DNA of 64,000 nt from Streptomyces sp. NBC_00370 (GCF_036084755.1 NZ_CP107968.1:4433501-4497500), one strand, 5' to 3'. Shown: positions 53,745 through 62,602, numbered from the stretch's first letter. The notes: generated by a model from the letters alone, not told the origin. Program-made: numbers and translations.

Positions 53745-54656
53745 ATGAGCACGAAATCGGCCCTCCGGGGACGTACGGCCGTCATCACCGGCGCGGCGCG
53801 CGGCGTGGGCGAGCAACTGGCCCACGCGCTCTCCGCTCGCGGCGCGCGACTCGCGCTGGTCGGCCTCGAAGAGACCGAACTGGCGCGGGTGGCGGCGTCG
53901 TTGCCGGGCGAGGCCGGCCACTGGTACGCGGATGTCACGGACGCGGACGCCATGTCCCGTACGGCGGCTCACGTGTCGGACCGCTTCGGGACGGTCGACG
54001 TCGTCGTCGCCAACGCCGGTGTCGCGGCCGGCGGCCTCTTCCTGCACTCCGACGCGGACGCGTGGCGCCGCGTCGTCGAGGTCAACCTCATCGGCGGCGC
54101 GGTCACGGCCCGCGCGTTCCTCCCGGCGCTGCTGGCGGCACGCGGCTACTACCTCCAGATCGCCTCACTGGCGGCCCTCGCGCCCGCCCCGATGATGAGC
54201 GCCTACTGCGCGTCGAAGTCCGGCGTGGAGGCCTTCGCCCACACCCTGCACACCGAGGTCGCCCACCACGGCGTGACGGTCGGCGTCGGCTATCTCAGCT
54301 GGACCGACACGGACATGGCGCGGGGCGCGGCCGACGACGCCGTACTGCGCGACCTGCGCGCCCGCATGCCCTGGCCCGCCAACCGAACGTCCCCCCTGCC
54401 CCCGGCCGTCACCCGCCTGGCGGCGGGTATCGAACGCCGCGCCCGTCACGTCTACGCCCAACCCTGGCTACGGACGGCGTACTTGCTGCGGTCGGCCCTG
54501 CCGGGCGCGGTGACCCGCAGCGCGCGCCGCCAACTCCCCGAGCTGGAAGGGAGAGCGGCGGGGATGCCGACAACGGGTCTGCTGGGCGCGGGCGGAGCGG
54601 CCGACAGGGGGCACCGAGCCGGCTCTCCTGTCGACTCCCGGGTCGACTCTGCTTAA
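53745..54656 (+). CDS. Short-chain dehydrogenase/reductase
   Basis: A 303-residue classical SDR: cofactor loop TGAARGVGEQLA, NAGVAAGG, Ser in LQIASLAALAP and the YCASK catalytic Tyr/Lys. It is most like SDRs that also have a ~50-residue C-terminal extension ending in low-complexity sequence. It is the last gene of the operon (40 bases after KAS II; GAAGGAG precedes ATG). It is the likely ketoreductase for the beta-keto chain; no dehydratase or enoyl reductase gene is seen. Confidence 0.9.
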   Translation: MSTKSALRGRTAVITGAARGVGEQLAHALSARGARLALVGLEETELARVAASLPGEAGHWYADVTDADAMSRTAAHVSDRFGTVDVVVANAGVAAGGLFLHSDADAWRRVVEVNLIGGAVTARAFLPALLAARGYYLQIASLAALAPAPMMSAYCASKSGVEAFAHTLHTEVAHHGVTVGVGYLSWTDTDMARGAADDAVLRDLRARMPWPANRTSPLPPAVTRLAAGIERRARHVYAQPWLRTAYLLRSALPGAVTRSARRQLPELEGRAAGMPTTGLLGAGGAADRGHRAGSPVDSRVDSA

Positions 54657-54753
54657 TTGCTTCATAGCCCACCGAACGGGGTACTTCGGGCGCTAAAGTG
54701 CACACCTCGCACCGTGAGTGTGCGGTGCGTCACATGAGGTGGGGTGGGGTGGC

Positions 54754-56904
54754 ATGCGCGAAATGGCCAAGGGCGCCAACGTCGTGCTGGCGACGCTGAG
54801 TGAGGACGCCGGGACCGGGTCCCTGCAGGTGGGGCTGAGCTGGAGCAGTGAGCAGGGCGACGGGGATGCCGACGTGTCCGTACTGCTGCTCGGCGGGGAG
54901 GGGAAGGTACGGACCGACGCCGACTTCTTCTTCTACAACAACGCGGTCGCCGCTGACGGCAGCGTGAGCCTGTTGGGCAAGACGCCCACGGACAGCGGCA
55001 GCGAGGACCGCATCAGCATCGATCTGCAGGCGATGGCGCCGGACGTGGCACGGATCGTCGTAGCCGCAAGCCGGTACGAGGGCGCGCGGTTCGGCGAGCT
55101 CAACGGCTTACGGCTCACCGTCGCCGACCGGACCGGTGAGGGGATCCTCGGGTTCTCGATCGACGACGCGGGGCCGGAGAGCGCCTTCGTCTTCGGCGAG
55201 TTCTACCGGCGCGACGGCGAGTGGAAGTTCCGCGCCGTCGGGCAGGGGTACGAGACCGGTCTGGCCGGTCTGGCAACGGACTTCGGCATCGACGTGGACG
55301 ACGCGGCGGAGGCCGACAGTGATGTCCATGCCGACGGTGACGAGAGCGACGTCCCTGCGGTGGTCGCTGCCGCGCCGCAGCCTGACGACGGCGTGAATAC
55401 GGGCACCGCGACCGGGCCGTCGGCGATCATTCCGGCGCAGGTGGCGCTGGAGCAGGCGCCGGCGCAGGCGTCGGTCCACGTAACAGCGCAGGTGGCGGTG
55501 CAAGGTCAGGGCGAGGTCCCGGTCCCGGCGCCGCCGGTACGTCGGCCCCGTACCGTCAAGAAGAAGGTCACCCTGCCCAAGGTGGCCCGGAAGTCCCTCG
55601 CCGAGAACGACAGTTGGCACGCGGCACGGCTGTTCCCCGTACCGTCGCTGAAGAACGACCGGGAGCGCGAGACGCGGGCGACATCCGTCCTGCTGTCGGT
55701 GATGGCGCAGGTCCCCGAGTTCGGTCGGCGGCTCATGGCCGGCTTCGGGGCACCGGTCGGGCGGATGGAGACATTCACCGAAGTCTCCCTGCCGCACGGC
55801 GACACTCCGAAGCGGCCGGACGGCATCATCCGGGTCGAGCGCGCGGGCAAGCTGTGGACGGCGCTGGTCGAGACGAAGACTAACGGCAACCCGTTGAAGC
55901 CCCAACAGGTCCAGGACTACATGGACATCGCCGCGCGACGCGGCTACGAAGCCGTGATCACCCTGTGCAACGACGTGGCCCTGGAAGGGCGTCCGCTGGT
56001 CGACGTCAAGGTCGACGGACGACGGAAGCACAAGGTCGTCCTACGGCATCTGTCCTGGGCCGAAGTCACCCACCAGGCGCAGCTGCTGATCCGCCACGAA
56101 GGAGTCGGCAACGCCGCGCACGCCTGGCTGCTCCAGGAACTGCTCCACTACCTCCAGCACGAGAACTCCGGCTGCCACGGCTTCCAGAACATGGGCCCCG
56201 CCTGGGTCCCCGTCCGTAACGGCATCGATGACGAGACGCTGTGCCAGGGGGATCCGCGCGCCGTCGATGTCGTGGAGAGCTGGGAACGGCTCGTACGGCA
56301 GGTCTGTCTGCGCCTGGGCGGTGAACTCGGCCAGAAAGTGCTGCCCGTCCAGCGCGTGAGGCGCACGGCCGACCCGCAAGGCCGCCGGGGCGCGCTGGCC
56401 GACCTGCTGTGTGAAGAGGGCCGGCTCCACGCCGAACTGCGCATCGAGGGCGCGCCGGGAGTGCTGGCGCTCGCGGCGGACCTGCGGACCGGCCGGCTGC
56501 GCACGTCCATCGACATCCCGGCCCCGGCGACCGGCTACCCGCTGACCTGGGCCAAGCGGCTCGTTCGCCAACTCGACGAAGCCCCGGCCGACCTGCACAT
56601 CCAGACGCTGGTGCCGGAGGGGGCGACGGGGCCGCGCGGCACCCTGGAGCGGCTTCGGCCTGAGCCGGCGGATCTGCTGCCCAAGGGGGACACCGAGATC
56701 ACCGGCTTCCGGCTGTCCCTGTTCAAGAGCATGGGCAACACCCGGGGCCATGCGGAGTCCAGTTTCATCCGCAGTGTCGACGACTGTGTGGACCGCTTCT
56801 GCGCGAACGTCGTCGCGGCCCTGGACCGGCCCGCGCCTGCGAGGCGCCCGCAACGGGGGGAGGCAGTGGGCGTGGATGCGGGAGTTGGCGCGACTGCTGG
56901 GTAG
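54754..56904 (+). CDS. TerD-domain protein fused to PD-(D/E)XK-like nuclease domain
   Basis: A 716-residue protein starting at ATG 54754 (MREMAKGANVVLATLSE). Residues 1-175 are a TerD domain with its acidic Ca-binding type segments (GDADVSVLLL, VRTDADFFFYNN). A Val/Ala/Pro-rich linker (about 200-280) follows. From about 285 is a nuclease-like domain: an early acidic helix (RERETRATSVLLSVM), Asp356 in RPDGII, then Glu373-x-Lys375 in LVETKTNG, and a Gln in KPQQVQDY, matching the D-(X)n-ExK core. The C-terminal 300 residues are unassigned. A TTA codon encodes Leu at 55108-55110, implying bldA control. The arrangement suggests DNA processing under stress or phage attack. Confidence 0.82.
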   Translation: MREMAKGANVVLATLSEDAGTGSLQVGLSWSSEQGDGDADVSVLLLGGEGKVRTDADFFFYNNAVAADGSVSLLGKTPTDSGSEDRISIDLQAMAPDVARIVVAASRYEGARFGELNGLRLTVADRTGEGILGFSIDDAGPESAFVFGEFYRRDGEWKFRAVGQGYETGLAGLATDFGIDVDDAAEADSDVHADGDESDVPAVVAAAPQPDDGVNTGTATGPSAIIPAQVALEQAPAQASVHVTAQVAVQGQGEVPVPAPPVRRPRTVKKKVTLPKVARKSLAENDSWHAARLFPVPSLKNDRERETRATSVLLSVMAQVPEFGRRLMAGFGAPVGRMETFTEVSLPHGDTPKRPDGIIRVERAGKLWTALVETKTNGNPLKPQQVQDYMDIAARRGYEAVITLCNDVALEGRPLVDVKVDGRRKHKVVLRHLSWAEVTHQAQLLIRHEGVGNAAHAWLLQELLHYLQHENSGCHGFQNMGPAWVPVRNGIDDETLCQGDPRAVDVVESWERLVRQVCLRLGGELGQKVLPVQRVRRTADPQGRRGALADLLCEEGRLHAELRIEGAPGVLALAADLRTGRLRTSIDIPAPATGYPLTWAKRLVRQLDEAPADLHIQTLVPEGATGPRGTLERLRPEPADLLPKGDTEITGFRLSLFKSMGNTRGHAESSFIRSVDDCVDRFCANVVAALDRPAPARRPQRGEAVGVDAGVGATAG

Positions 56905-56938
56905 GGCGGGCGGGCGGTCCGTGGCATAGCCTTCCGGC

Positions 56939-57328
56939 ATGACAGATGGCCGAGCGGACCTCGAACGTCTCGCATCAGGAAAGTACCTCCTGGTCACCAC
57001 CTTCCGTCGGGACGGCCGGGAGGTCGCGACCCCGGTGTGGGTGATCCGTGACGGTGACGCCCTCGGTGTCTGGACGGTCACCGGTTCCGGCAAGGTCAAG
57101 CGGATCCGCAACCGCGCCGACGTCGTGGTCTCCGCCTGCGACCTGCGGGGCAACCCGTCGGGTGAGCCGGTCGCAGGGCGGGCGGAGATCCTGGACGGCG
57201 TCCAGACCAAGCACTACCGCGGTCTCCTGGGCCGTAAGTACGGCTTGATCGGCAGACTTACGCTGCTGGGCAGCCGCCTGCGGCGGGGCGCGGACGGGAC
57301 CGTCGGCATCCGGATCACCCTCGGCTAG
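56939..57328 (+). CDS. PPOX-class F420-dependent oxidoreductase
   Basis: A 129-residue split-barrel protein (KYLLVTTFRRDGREVATPVWVI, GKVKRIRNRADVVVSACD, GRAEILDG). This third PPOX copy in the window is a different subfamily (Rv-type TIGR03666-like) from the other two. ATG 56939 has no SD. The stop TAG lies in a CTAGGGCCT repeat end. Confidence 0.88.
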   Translation: MTDGRADLERLASGKYLLVTTFRRDGREVATPVWVIRDGDALGVWTVTGSGKVKRIRNRADVVVSACDLRGNPSGEPVAGRAEILDGVQTKHYRGLLGRKYGLIGRLTLLGSRLRRGADGTVGIRITLG

Positions 57329-57345
57329 GGCCTGTCCGGCGGATG
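57325..57345 (+). repeat. MITE-like repeat end remnant
   Basis: CTAGGGCCTGTCCGGCGGAT shares the CTAGGGCCT start and GGAT of the 41032-41197 element ends. The CTAG holds the PPOX stop codon. The match is weaker than in the other copies. Confidence 0.45.
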
Positions 57346-57357
57346 GCACGTGCCTGC

Positions 57358-58239
57358 TCAGCGGGTGTGGGCCACCACGGCGTCGATGATCGTGGGCCAG
57401 AGTTCGCGCGGGCGGTCGTGGCCCATGTCGGGGATGAGCAGCAGTTCGGCACCGGGCACCAGCTCCGCGGTGCGCTTTCCGCCGCTGGGGTCGATCAGGG
57501 TGTCGTCCAGGCCGTGGATCACCAGGGTCGGCACGCGCAGTTCACGGAGCGCGTCCGCGCGTGAACCGCTGAGGATCATCGCGCCGAGCTGCCGTCCGAT
57601 CCCCGCCGGGTAGTAGGCGCGGTCGTAGCTCGCGGCGGCCAGTTCCCGCAACGCTGCGGCGTTGCCGTATCGCTTGGACGCCCAGACCAGTTCCCTCTCC
57701 GCCGCCGCGACGTAGCCCTCGCGGTCGGCGGGCTTCGGACCGAACAGCACCGCCTGGGCCTCCGGGCTGGGCCGGCCGTATTCACTCTCGCCGGTCGAGG
57801 ACATCATCGACGTCAAGGTCAGCACCCGCTCGGGGGAGGAGATGGCCATCGTCTGGGCGATCATTCCTCCCATCGACGCACCGACCACGTGGGCACGTTC
57901 GACACCGAGCGCGGTGAGCAGGCCGAGGCCGTCGTCGGCCATGTCGAGGAGCCGGTAGGGAACCATCGCGAGCGCGGCGCGGATGTCGCCCGAGCTGACG
58001 GCGGCGATGAACTCGCCCATGTCGACGGGGTGATCGTCGAACGTGGTGGACAGGCCGCAGTCGCGGTTGTCGTACCGGATCACGTAGCGGCCGTGGTCTG
58101 CCAGCGCCCGGCAGAAGTCCTCGTGCCAGGCGATCATCTGCGCGCCGAATCCCATCACGAGCAGGACCGGGGGATCCCCGGGGTCGCCGAAGGTCTCGTA
58201 CGCGATGGACACCTCGGGAGACACACCAATGACCGGCAT
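57358..58239 (-). CDS. Alpha/beta hydrolase
   Basis: A 293-residue hydrolase. The nucleophile elbow is VVGASMGGMI; Asp is in LVIHGLDDTL and His in IPDMGHDRPRE. VLLVMGFGAQMIAWHEDFC and RYDNRDCGLSTT resemble the RdmC/AclC anthracycline methyl-esterase branch, though no aromatic polyketide genes are present. ATG 58239 is chosen. Cytosolic; substrate unknown. Upstream (58240-60501) no gene can be supported. Confidence 0.88.
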   Translation of the reverse strand: MPVIGVSPEVSIAYETFGDPGDPPVLLVMGFGAQMIAWHEDFCRALADHGRYVIRYDNRDCGLSTTFDDHPVDMGEFIAAVSSGDIRAALAMVPYRLLDMADDGLGLLTALGVERAHVVGASMGGMIAQTMAISSPERVLTLTSMMSSTGESEYGRPSPEAQAVLFGPKPADREGYVAAAERELVWASKRYGNAAALRELAAASYDRAYYPAGIGRQLGAMILSGSRADALRELRVPTLVIHGLDDTLIDPSGGKRTAELVPGAELLLIPDMGHDRPRELWPTIIDAVVAHTR

Positions 58240-58338
58240 GCGGGGAGCCTGCCACGGCCGGCGACGGAGCGCACCCGGAATTTCGCCGCGTGACCTGCGC
58301 GTACTCCGCTGCGCGGGGTGCGTGGGCCGGGGGGTTTG

Positions 58339-58490
58339 CGGGCCGGGGAGTTAGCTGGTCGGAGGGCCGCCCCTGACGGGTGCTTGGCCGGGTGTGGGTG
58401 CTGCGCGGCAGTTGCATGGGGGACTCGGCTCGGCTCGGCGTCCGCCCCCACCGGGTAGCGGCTGGGACTCATGCCCCGCTGGTCATTGTG
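58339..58490 (+). repeat. Partial direct copy of the inverted-repeat arm
   Basis: The start (CGGGCCGGGGAGTTAGCTGG) and the end (CACCGGGTAGCGGCTGGGAC) match the arm at 58526-58857, but the copy lacks that arm's internal ~170 bases (about 58571-58741). Confidence 0.8.
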
Positions 58491-58525
58491 GGGCGGTGGG
58501 TGCGGGTCGGGGCGCATGGGCCGGG

Positions 58526-58857
58526 GGCTGTGCGGGCCGGGAAGTTGGCTGGTCGGAGGGCCGCCCCTGGGCTTTGAGTGTCGCGGTTCCGGTCCGGGCG
58601 TCAAGGGCGCTCCTGCGTCGCGTCGGCTTCGCCGATTGCGCTGCGCTTAACCCTTGACTCCCGGCCCTCCACCGCAAGTGCTTCTTTGAGGGGGGGGCGG
58701 CCGGGGGGCTCCACGGGGGAGCTGGGTTCGTGGTGGCGGCGGCTTGGCCGGGTGCGGGTGCCACGCACCAGTTGCATGGGGGGACTCGGGCTGGCTCGGC
58801 GTCCACCCCCACCGGGTAGCGGCTGAGACTCATGCCCCGCTGGTCGCTGTGAGTGGG
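58526..58857 (+). repeat. Left arm of ~330-bp inverted repeat
   Basis: About 332 bp that reappear on the opposite strand at 59773-60105 with over 90% identity by eye. Inside, TCAAGGG (58601) and CCCTTGA (58651-58657) enclose a long imperfect hairpin. No frame shows plausible coding. Confidence 0.9.
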
Positions 58858-58954
58858 TGTGGGGCGGGAGGGCGCCCCGGTTGGGGTGGTTGGGCCGGGC
58901 AGCGGGTCGGTGGGTGGGGCGGGTGTGATGGTTGTGACTGAGGTGGTTGGTGGG

Positions 58955-59030
58955 GCGGCCATCGGGCGTCTTTTGCGTCCTGTGTTGCGTTAGGCGCGCC
59001 GCAGGGAGCATCAGGTGGGTGGAGGGCCCT
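58955..59030 (-). repeat. Inverted single unit of the 113-bp repeat
   Basis: Read on the minus strand it gives GCGCGCCTAACGCAAC, then ACGCAAAAG, like the core of the array units at 59168-59700; flanking bases up to about 59085 also match unit ends (CCCGTCACACCC). Confidence 0.7.
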
Positions 59031-59167
59031 GGGTGTCGGGGCGGGTGTGACGGGTGGGGCCATGGAGTCCCGGTCGGCTCCGGTGCGGGTGAGCTGCACC
59101 TGGGGCCTGTTGCGGGCCGGGGTGTGTGGGATGCCACCACTCACGGATGACCCATCTGCCGCACCTG

Positions 59168-59700
59168 CCTCGCCGCTCGGGAGATCGCACGGGCTTGGTG
59201 CGCCCCGCAGCGCGCCTAACGCAACCCGCGACGCATAAGGCTTCCGGCGGCCGCCGCACTGGACGCTCCCGTCACACCCGCCTCGCCGCTCGGGAGAACG
59301 CACCGGCTTGATGTGCCCCGCAGCGCACCGAAGGCAACCCGCCACGCAAAAGGCGCCCGTCGAGTGCCTTACCGGACACTCCCGTCACACCGGTTCCACC
59401 GCCTGGGGCCCGCACCGGCCTGGTGCGCCCCGCAGCGCGTCTAACGCAACGCCCCACGCATAAGGCCTTCGACGGCCGCCACACTGGGCACTTCCGTCCC
59501 ACCCGCCTCGCCTCTCGGAGGATCGCACCGGCTTCATGTGCCCCACGCATAAGGCCCCTGACGGCCGCCTCGCTGGACACTCCCGTCACACCGCCCGGTG
59601 CCCGCACCGGCCTGATGCGTCCCGCCGCGCGTCTAACGCAACCACCCACGCAAAAGGCGGCCGAGGGCCGCCCCACGGGCTACCCTCCGTCACCCCAGCC
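59168..59700 (+). repeat. Tandem array of five ~113-bp units
   Basis: The anchor CGCAC (before GGGCTTGGTG-like sequence) recurs at 59186, 59299, 59411, 59524 and 59603, i.e. spacings 113, 112, 113 and 79 (unit four has lost about 33 bases). Each unit carries, in order, GCACCGGCcTGgTGCG, CCCGCAGCGCGTCTAACGCAAC, CACGCAtAAGGC, GACGGCCGCC and CTCCCGTCACACC. GCGT-CTA-ACGC forms a small stem. The period is not a multiple of three, which argues against coding. Confidence 0.85.
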
Positions 59701-59772
59701 GCACCCGCCCCACCCACCGGCCCGTTGCCCCGGCCCCACTACCCCCGCCCGGGCATCCTCCCGACCTCCCCC

Positions 59773-60105
59773 CACTCGCAGTGATCAGCGGGGCATGAGT
59801 CGCAACCGCTGCCCGGTGGGGGTGGACGCTAAGCCGGGCCGAGTCCCCCCATGCAACTGGTGCGTGGCACCCGCCGCCCGGCCAAGCACCCGCCACCACG
59901 AGCCCAGCTCCCCCGTGGAGCCCCCCCCGGCCGCCCCCCCTCAAAGAAGCACTTGCGGTGGAGGGCCGGGAGTCAAGGGTTAAGCGAAGCGCAATCGGCG
60001 AAGCCGACGCGACGCAGGAGCGCCCTTGACGCCCGGACCGGAACCGCGACACTCAAAGCCCAGGGGCGGCCCTCGGCTCAGCTAACTTCCCGGCCCGCAC
60101 AGCTC
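59773..60105 (-). repeat. Right arm of ~330-bp inverted repeat
   Basis: Complement of 58526-58857. The spacer between the arms is about 915 bp and contains the array. Between 60106 and 60501 (396 bases) I see only a possible AT-richer promoter tract (60405-60450: TTCACTTTGCGTTCCTTTT) for the phosphoesterase. Confidence 0.9.
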
Positions 60106-60501
60106 CTGGCTCATGCCGCCCTGACCCGCACCCGCCATCACCCGCCCCGCCCAGCCCCGCCCCGCCCAGCCCCGCTCAGCCCAGCGCGTCCGCGAAGCTC
60201 GTCGCTTCCATCGTCGTCACTACCTCCGTGCGCGTGTCCGGGCAGCTTTCTAGGACGCCGCGTCCAAGTCGTCCCCCTTGGGGCGGCCTCACGGTTGCCT
60301 CAAGTCACCGCCCGCACAGGTCCGGGGCCGCGCGCCTTCATGTGACCGCGAAGTGAAGCCATCTCGGCGTTTCGGGCCCGGTCTCCGTCTCGTTGTTCTC
60401 GTGGCTCCTCAACTCCGTTCACTTTGCGTTCCTTTTACTCTTCGACACTCGGTGAGCCCCCAGCAGTGGTTGCCCCCCAGCGGTCGAATGAGAGGCTTCA
60501 C

Positions 60502-62016
60502 GTGAAGGACAAGAACAGCGAAGATCCCGAGAACGCGGCGATGTCGCGGCGGCGCCTGGTCAAGTACGCCGGTGTCGGGGCCACGTTGGCCGCTGCCAGT
60601 CCGTTGGTGGGCGGCGGCACGGCCTGGGCCGACGACGACGAGCGTAAGCCGGGCAAGTCCGGTGACTCCCACGGCGGTGACTCCCGTAGCCGTGTGTGGC
60701 GGGCCGGCGACCACCACGTGCACTCGGAGTACAGCGGCGAGTTCGACACGACGAAGAACCCGCCGGTCTTCCACAAGGGTGCCGACGCCGTCTACCCCAT
60801 CGTCACCAACGCCATCATGGCCAAGAACTTCGGCCTCACCTGGGCCATGTGCACCGACCACGGCGGTCCTACGCACTCCAAGGTCAACCTGGAGCAGGCC
60901 TACCCCGACCTGCTGCGTTCGCGTCGGCTCGTGCCCGAGGTGCTGCAGTTCTGGGGGATGGAGTTCGACGCCCCGGCGCTGGACCACCACACGCTCATGA
61001 TCCCGCACCACAGTGAAGAGGCCCAGCAGCTCTTCGAGTTGGAGAGCCGCTTCGCCAAGTTCGACGCCTTCCCCACGGATCCCGCGCGGGACACCGAGGC
61101 CAAGATGGTCGAATTCCTCAAGGCCGCGCGCGGCATGCCCCGCAAGCCGCTGGTGATCGCCCACCACGCCTCGCGGTCCGCGACCGGTCTCGGGGTGTAC
61201 GGGCAGGACACGCCCCGCGAGTTCCGTAACGGCAACAACGCGGCGCCCGACATCTACGTCGGCTTCGAGGGCGCGCCCGGCCACCAGGCCGGACCCCTCA
61301 ACGGCGGTGCGCGCGGCTCGTACAGCAGCTACCCGACCCACGGCGGCTTCGACCAGATGACCGCCCGGGTCGGCGGTCTGTGGGACGCGCTGCTCGGCGA
61401 GGGCAGGCGCTGGTGGATCACCGCCACGTCCGACTCGCACGTGCACTGGACGCGCGGCGGCTCCGACTTCTGGCCCGGCGAGTACAGCAAGACGCATGTG
61501 CTGGCCCGGCAGGACTACGCCGACATCATGGACGGGCTCCGCAACGGGCGTATCTGGGTCGGTACCGGCGACCTCGTCACCAGCCTCGACGTCAGCGCGA
61601 GCAACCACGGCCGCTCGGCGGCCGTCGGTGAGACGCTGGCCGTGAGCAGCCGGGGCCGTACCGACGTCGAGATCGAGATCAGGTTCCGGCCGCTGGACGG
61701 CAAGAACGCCAACGGCGACCGTCCGCAGGTCCGCCGCGTCGACCTGATCGTCGGCAAGATCACGGGACCGAGCCGTGATCTCGACTCCGACACCAACCCG
61801 ACCACCAAGGTCGTCGCGCGGTTCGGCCCGCGCGACTGGGACAAGCACCGCAACGACTACGTCATCCGGCACACCCTGCGGGACGTCGAGGGTGACCTGT
61901 ACGCCCGGGTGCGCGGTACGAGCACGGACGAGGCCGAGCCGCTCGCCGACGGGCTGGAGAGCCCCTGGGACGACCTGTGGTTCTACTCCAACCCCGTTTT
62001 CGTGAAGGTCCGTTAG
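60502..62016 (+). CDS. Tat-exported PHP-domain phosphoesterase
   Basis: A 504-residue protein. GTG 60502 has GAGAGG upstream. A twin-arginine signal (MSRRRLVKYAGVGATL) and cleavage near GTAWA direct folded export. The PHP metal ligands are seen: HHVHSEYSG, CTDHGGPTHS, FWGMEFD, AHHASRS and TSDSHVHW. PHP proteins are phosphoesterases with three metals; an exported one probably releases phosphate from extracellular esters. A C-terminal beta domain (about 385-504) is unassigned. It converges with the MarR gene. Confidence 0.9.
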   Translation: MKDKNSEDPENAAMSRRRLVKYAGVGATLAAASPLVGGGTAWADDDERKPGKSGDSHGGDSRSRVWRAGDHHVHSEYSGEFDTTKNPPVFHKGADAVYPIVTNAIMAKNFGLTWAMCTDHGGPTHSKVNLEQAYPDLLRSRRLVPEVLQFWGMEFDAPALDHHTLMIPHHSEEAQQLFELESRFAKFDAFPTDPARDTEAKMVEFLKAARGMPRKPLVIAHHASRSATGLGVYGQDTPREFRNGNNAAPDIYVGFEGAPGHQAGPLNGGARGSYSSYPTHGGFDQMTARVGGLWDALLGEGRRWWITATSDSHVHWTRGGSDFWPGEYSKTHVLARQDYADIMDGLRNGRIWVGTGDLVTSLDVSASNHGRSAAVGETLAVSSRGRTDVEIEIRFRPLDGKNANGDRPQVRRVDLIVGKITGPSRDLDSDTNPTTKVVARFGPRDWDKHRNDYVIRHTLRDVEGDLYARVRGTSTDEAEPLADGLESPWDDLWFYSNPVFVKVR

Positions 62017-62041
62017 CCGCCAGGGCCACGTCGGCTCCGCG

Positions 62042-62602
62042 TCAGCCGTCCGCCTCGGCGGCGCGGGGCCACGGCCGGCCTTCCTTCTCCTCCACCGTCG
62101 TGTTGAACCGCCGCAACGCGTCGGCGAGCGTGGCGACTTCGTCCGGGGTCCAGTCCTCCAGCACGGTGCCGAGGCCGTCCGTCGCCCAGGCGCGGTTGGC
62201 GCGCAGCTTGCGCAGGCCTTCCGCGGTGATCCGGATCTTGCGTGCCATGCCGCCGTCGGGGTCGGGGATCCGCTCGGCCAGGTCGACGCGGAGCAGCGCC
62301 GCCGTCTGGCGGTTGACGGTGGAGGTGTCGAGGCCGAAGGCGTCGGCGAGCTGGCCGATGGACAGCGGCCCTTCGGCTTCGAGCCGGCTGAGCAGCAGAT
62401 GGGCGCTGCGCTCCAGCCGGACACCGGGCGGGCACTGGTGGAGGGAGCCCATCGTGGCGTGCCGGCCGACCAGTCTCAGCTCGCGCTCGATCGCCTCGAT
62501 CTGCGCGTCCCGCCGCACGTCCCCCTGAGCGTCGCGCTGAGCGTCCCGTCGCGCGGCCTCACGCCGGTCGGGTTCCCGGTCCGTTTCCCGGTCCGTCTGC
62601 AC
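62042..62602 (-). CDS. MarR-family regulator
   Basis: A 186-residue winged helix: PLSIGQLADAFGLDTSTVNRQTAALL and the wing PDGGMARKIRITAEG. The N-terminal 30 residues are Arg/Asp repeats (TDRETDREPDRREAARRDAQ). GTG 62602 has AGGAGG 7 bases upstream. It diverges from an MFS pump and probably represses it through the inverted repeat at its start. Confidence 0.9.
   Translation of the reverse strand: MQTDRETDREPDRREAARRDAQRDAQGDVRRDAQIEAIERELRLVGRHATMGSLHQCPPGVRLERSAHLLLSRLEAEGPLSIGQLADAFGLDTSTVNRQTAALLRVDLAERIPDPDGGMARKIRITAEGLRKLRANRAWATDGLGTVLEDWTPDEVATLADALRRFNTTVEEKEGRPWPRAAEADG

Noticed and set aside
59011..59676. Repeated CVRRAAGRTRPVRAPGG-like peptide frames on the minus strand
   Set aside because: They come from the 113-bp units; the period is not a multiple of three, so the frame is lost between units, and there are no credible starts.
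59168..59700. CRISPR array
   Set aside because: Units are ~113 bp, diverged along their whole length, and lack short identical repeats with unique spacers; no cas genes nearby.
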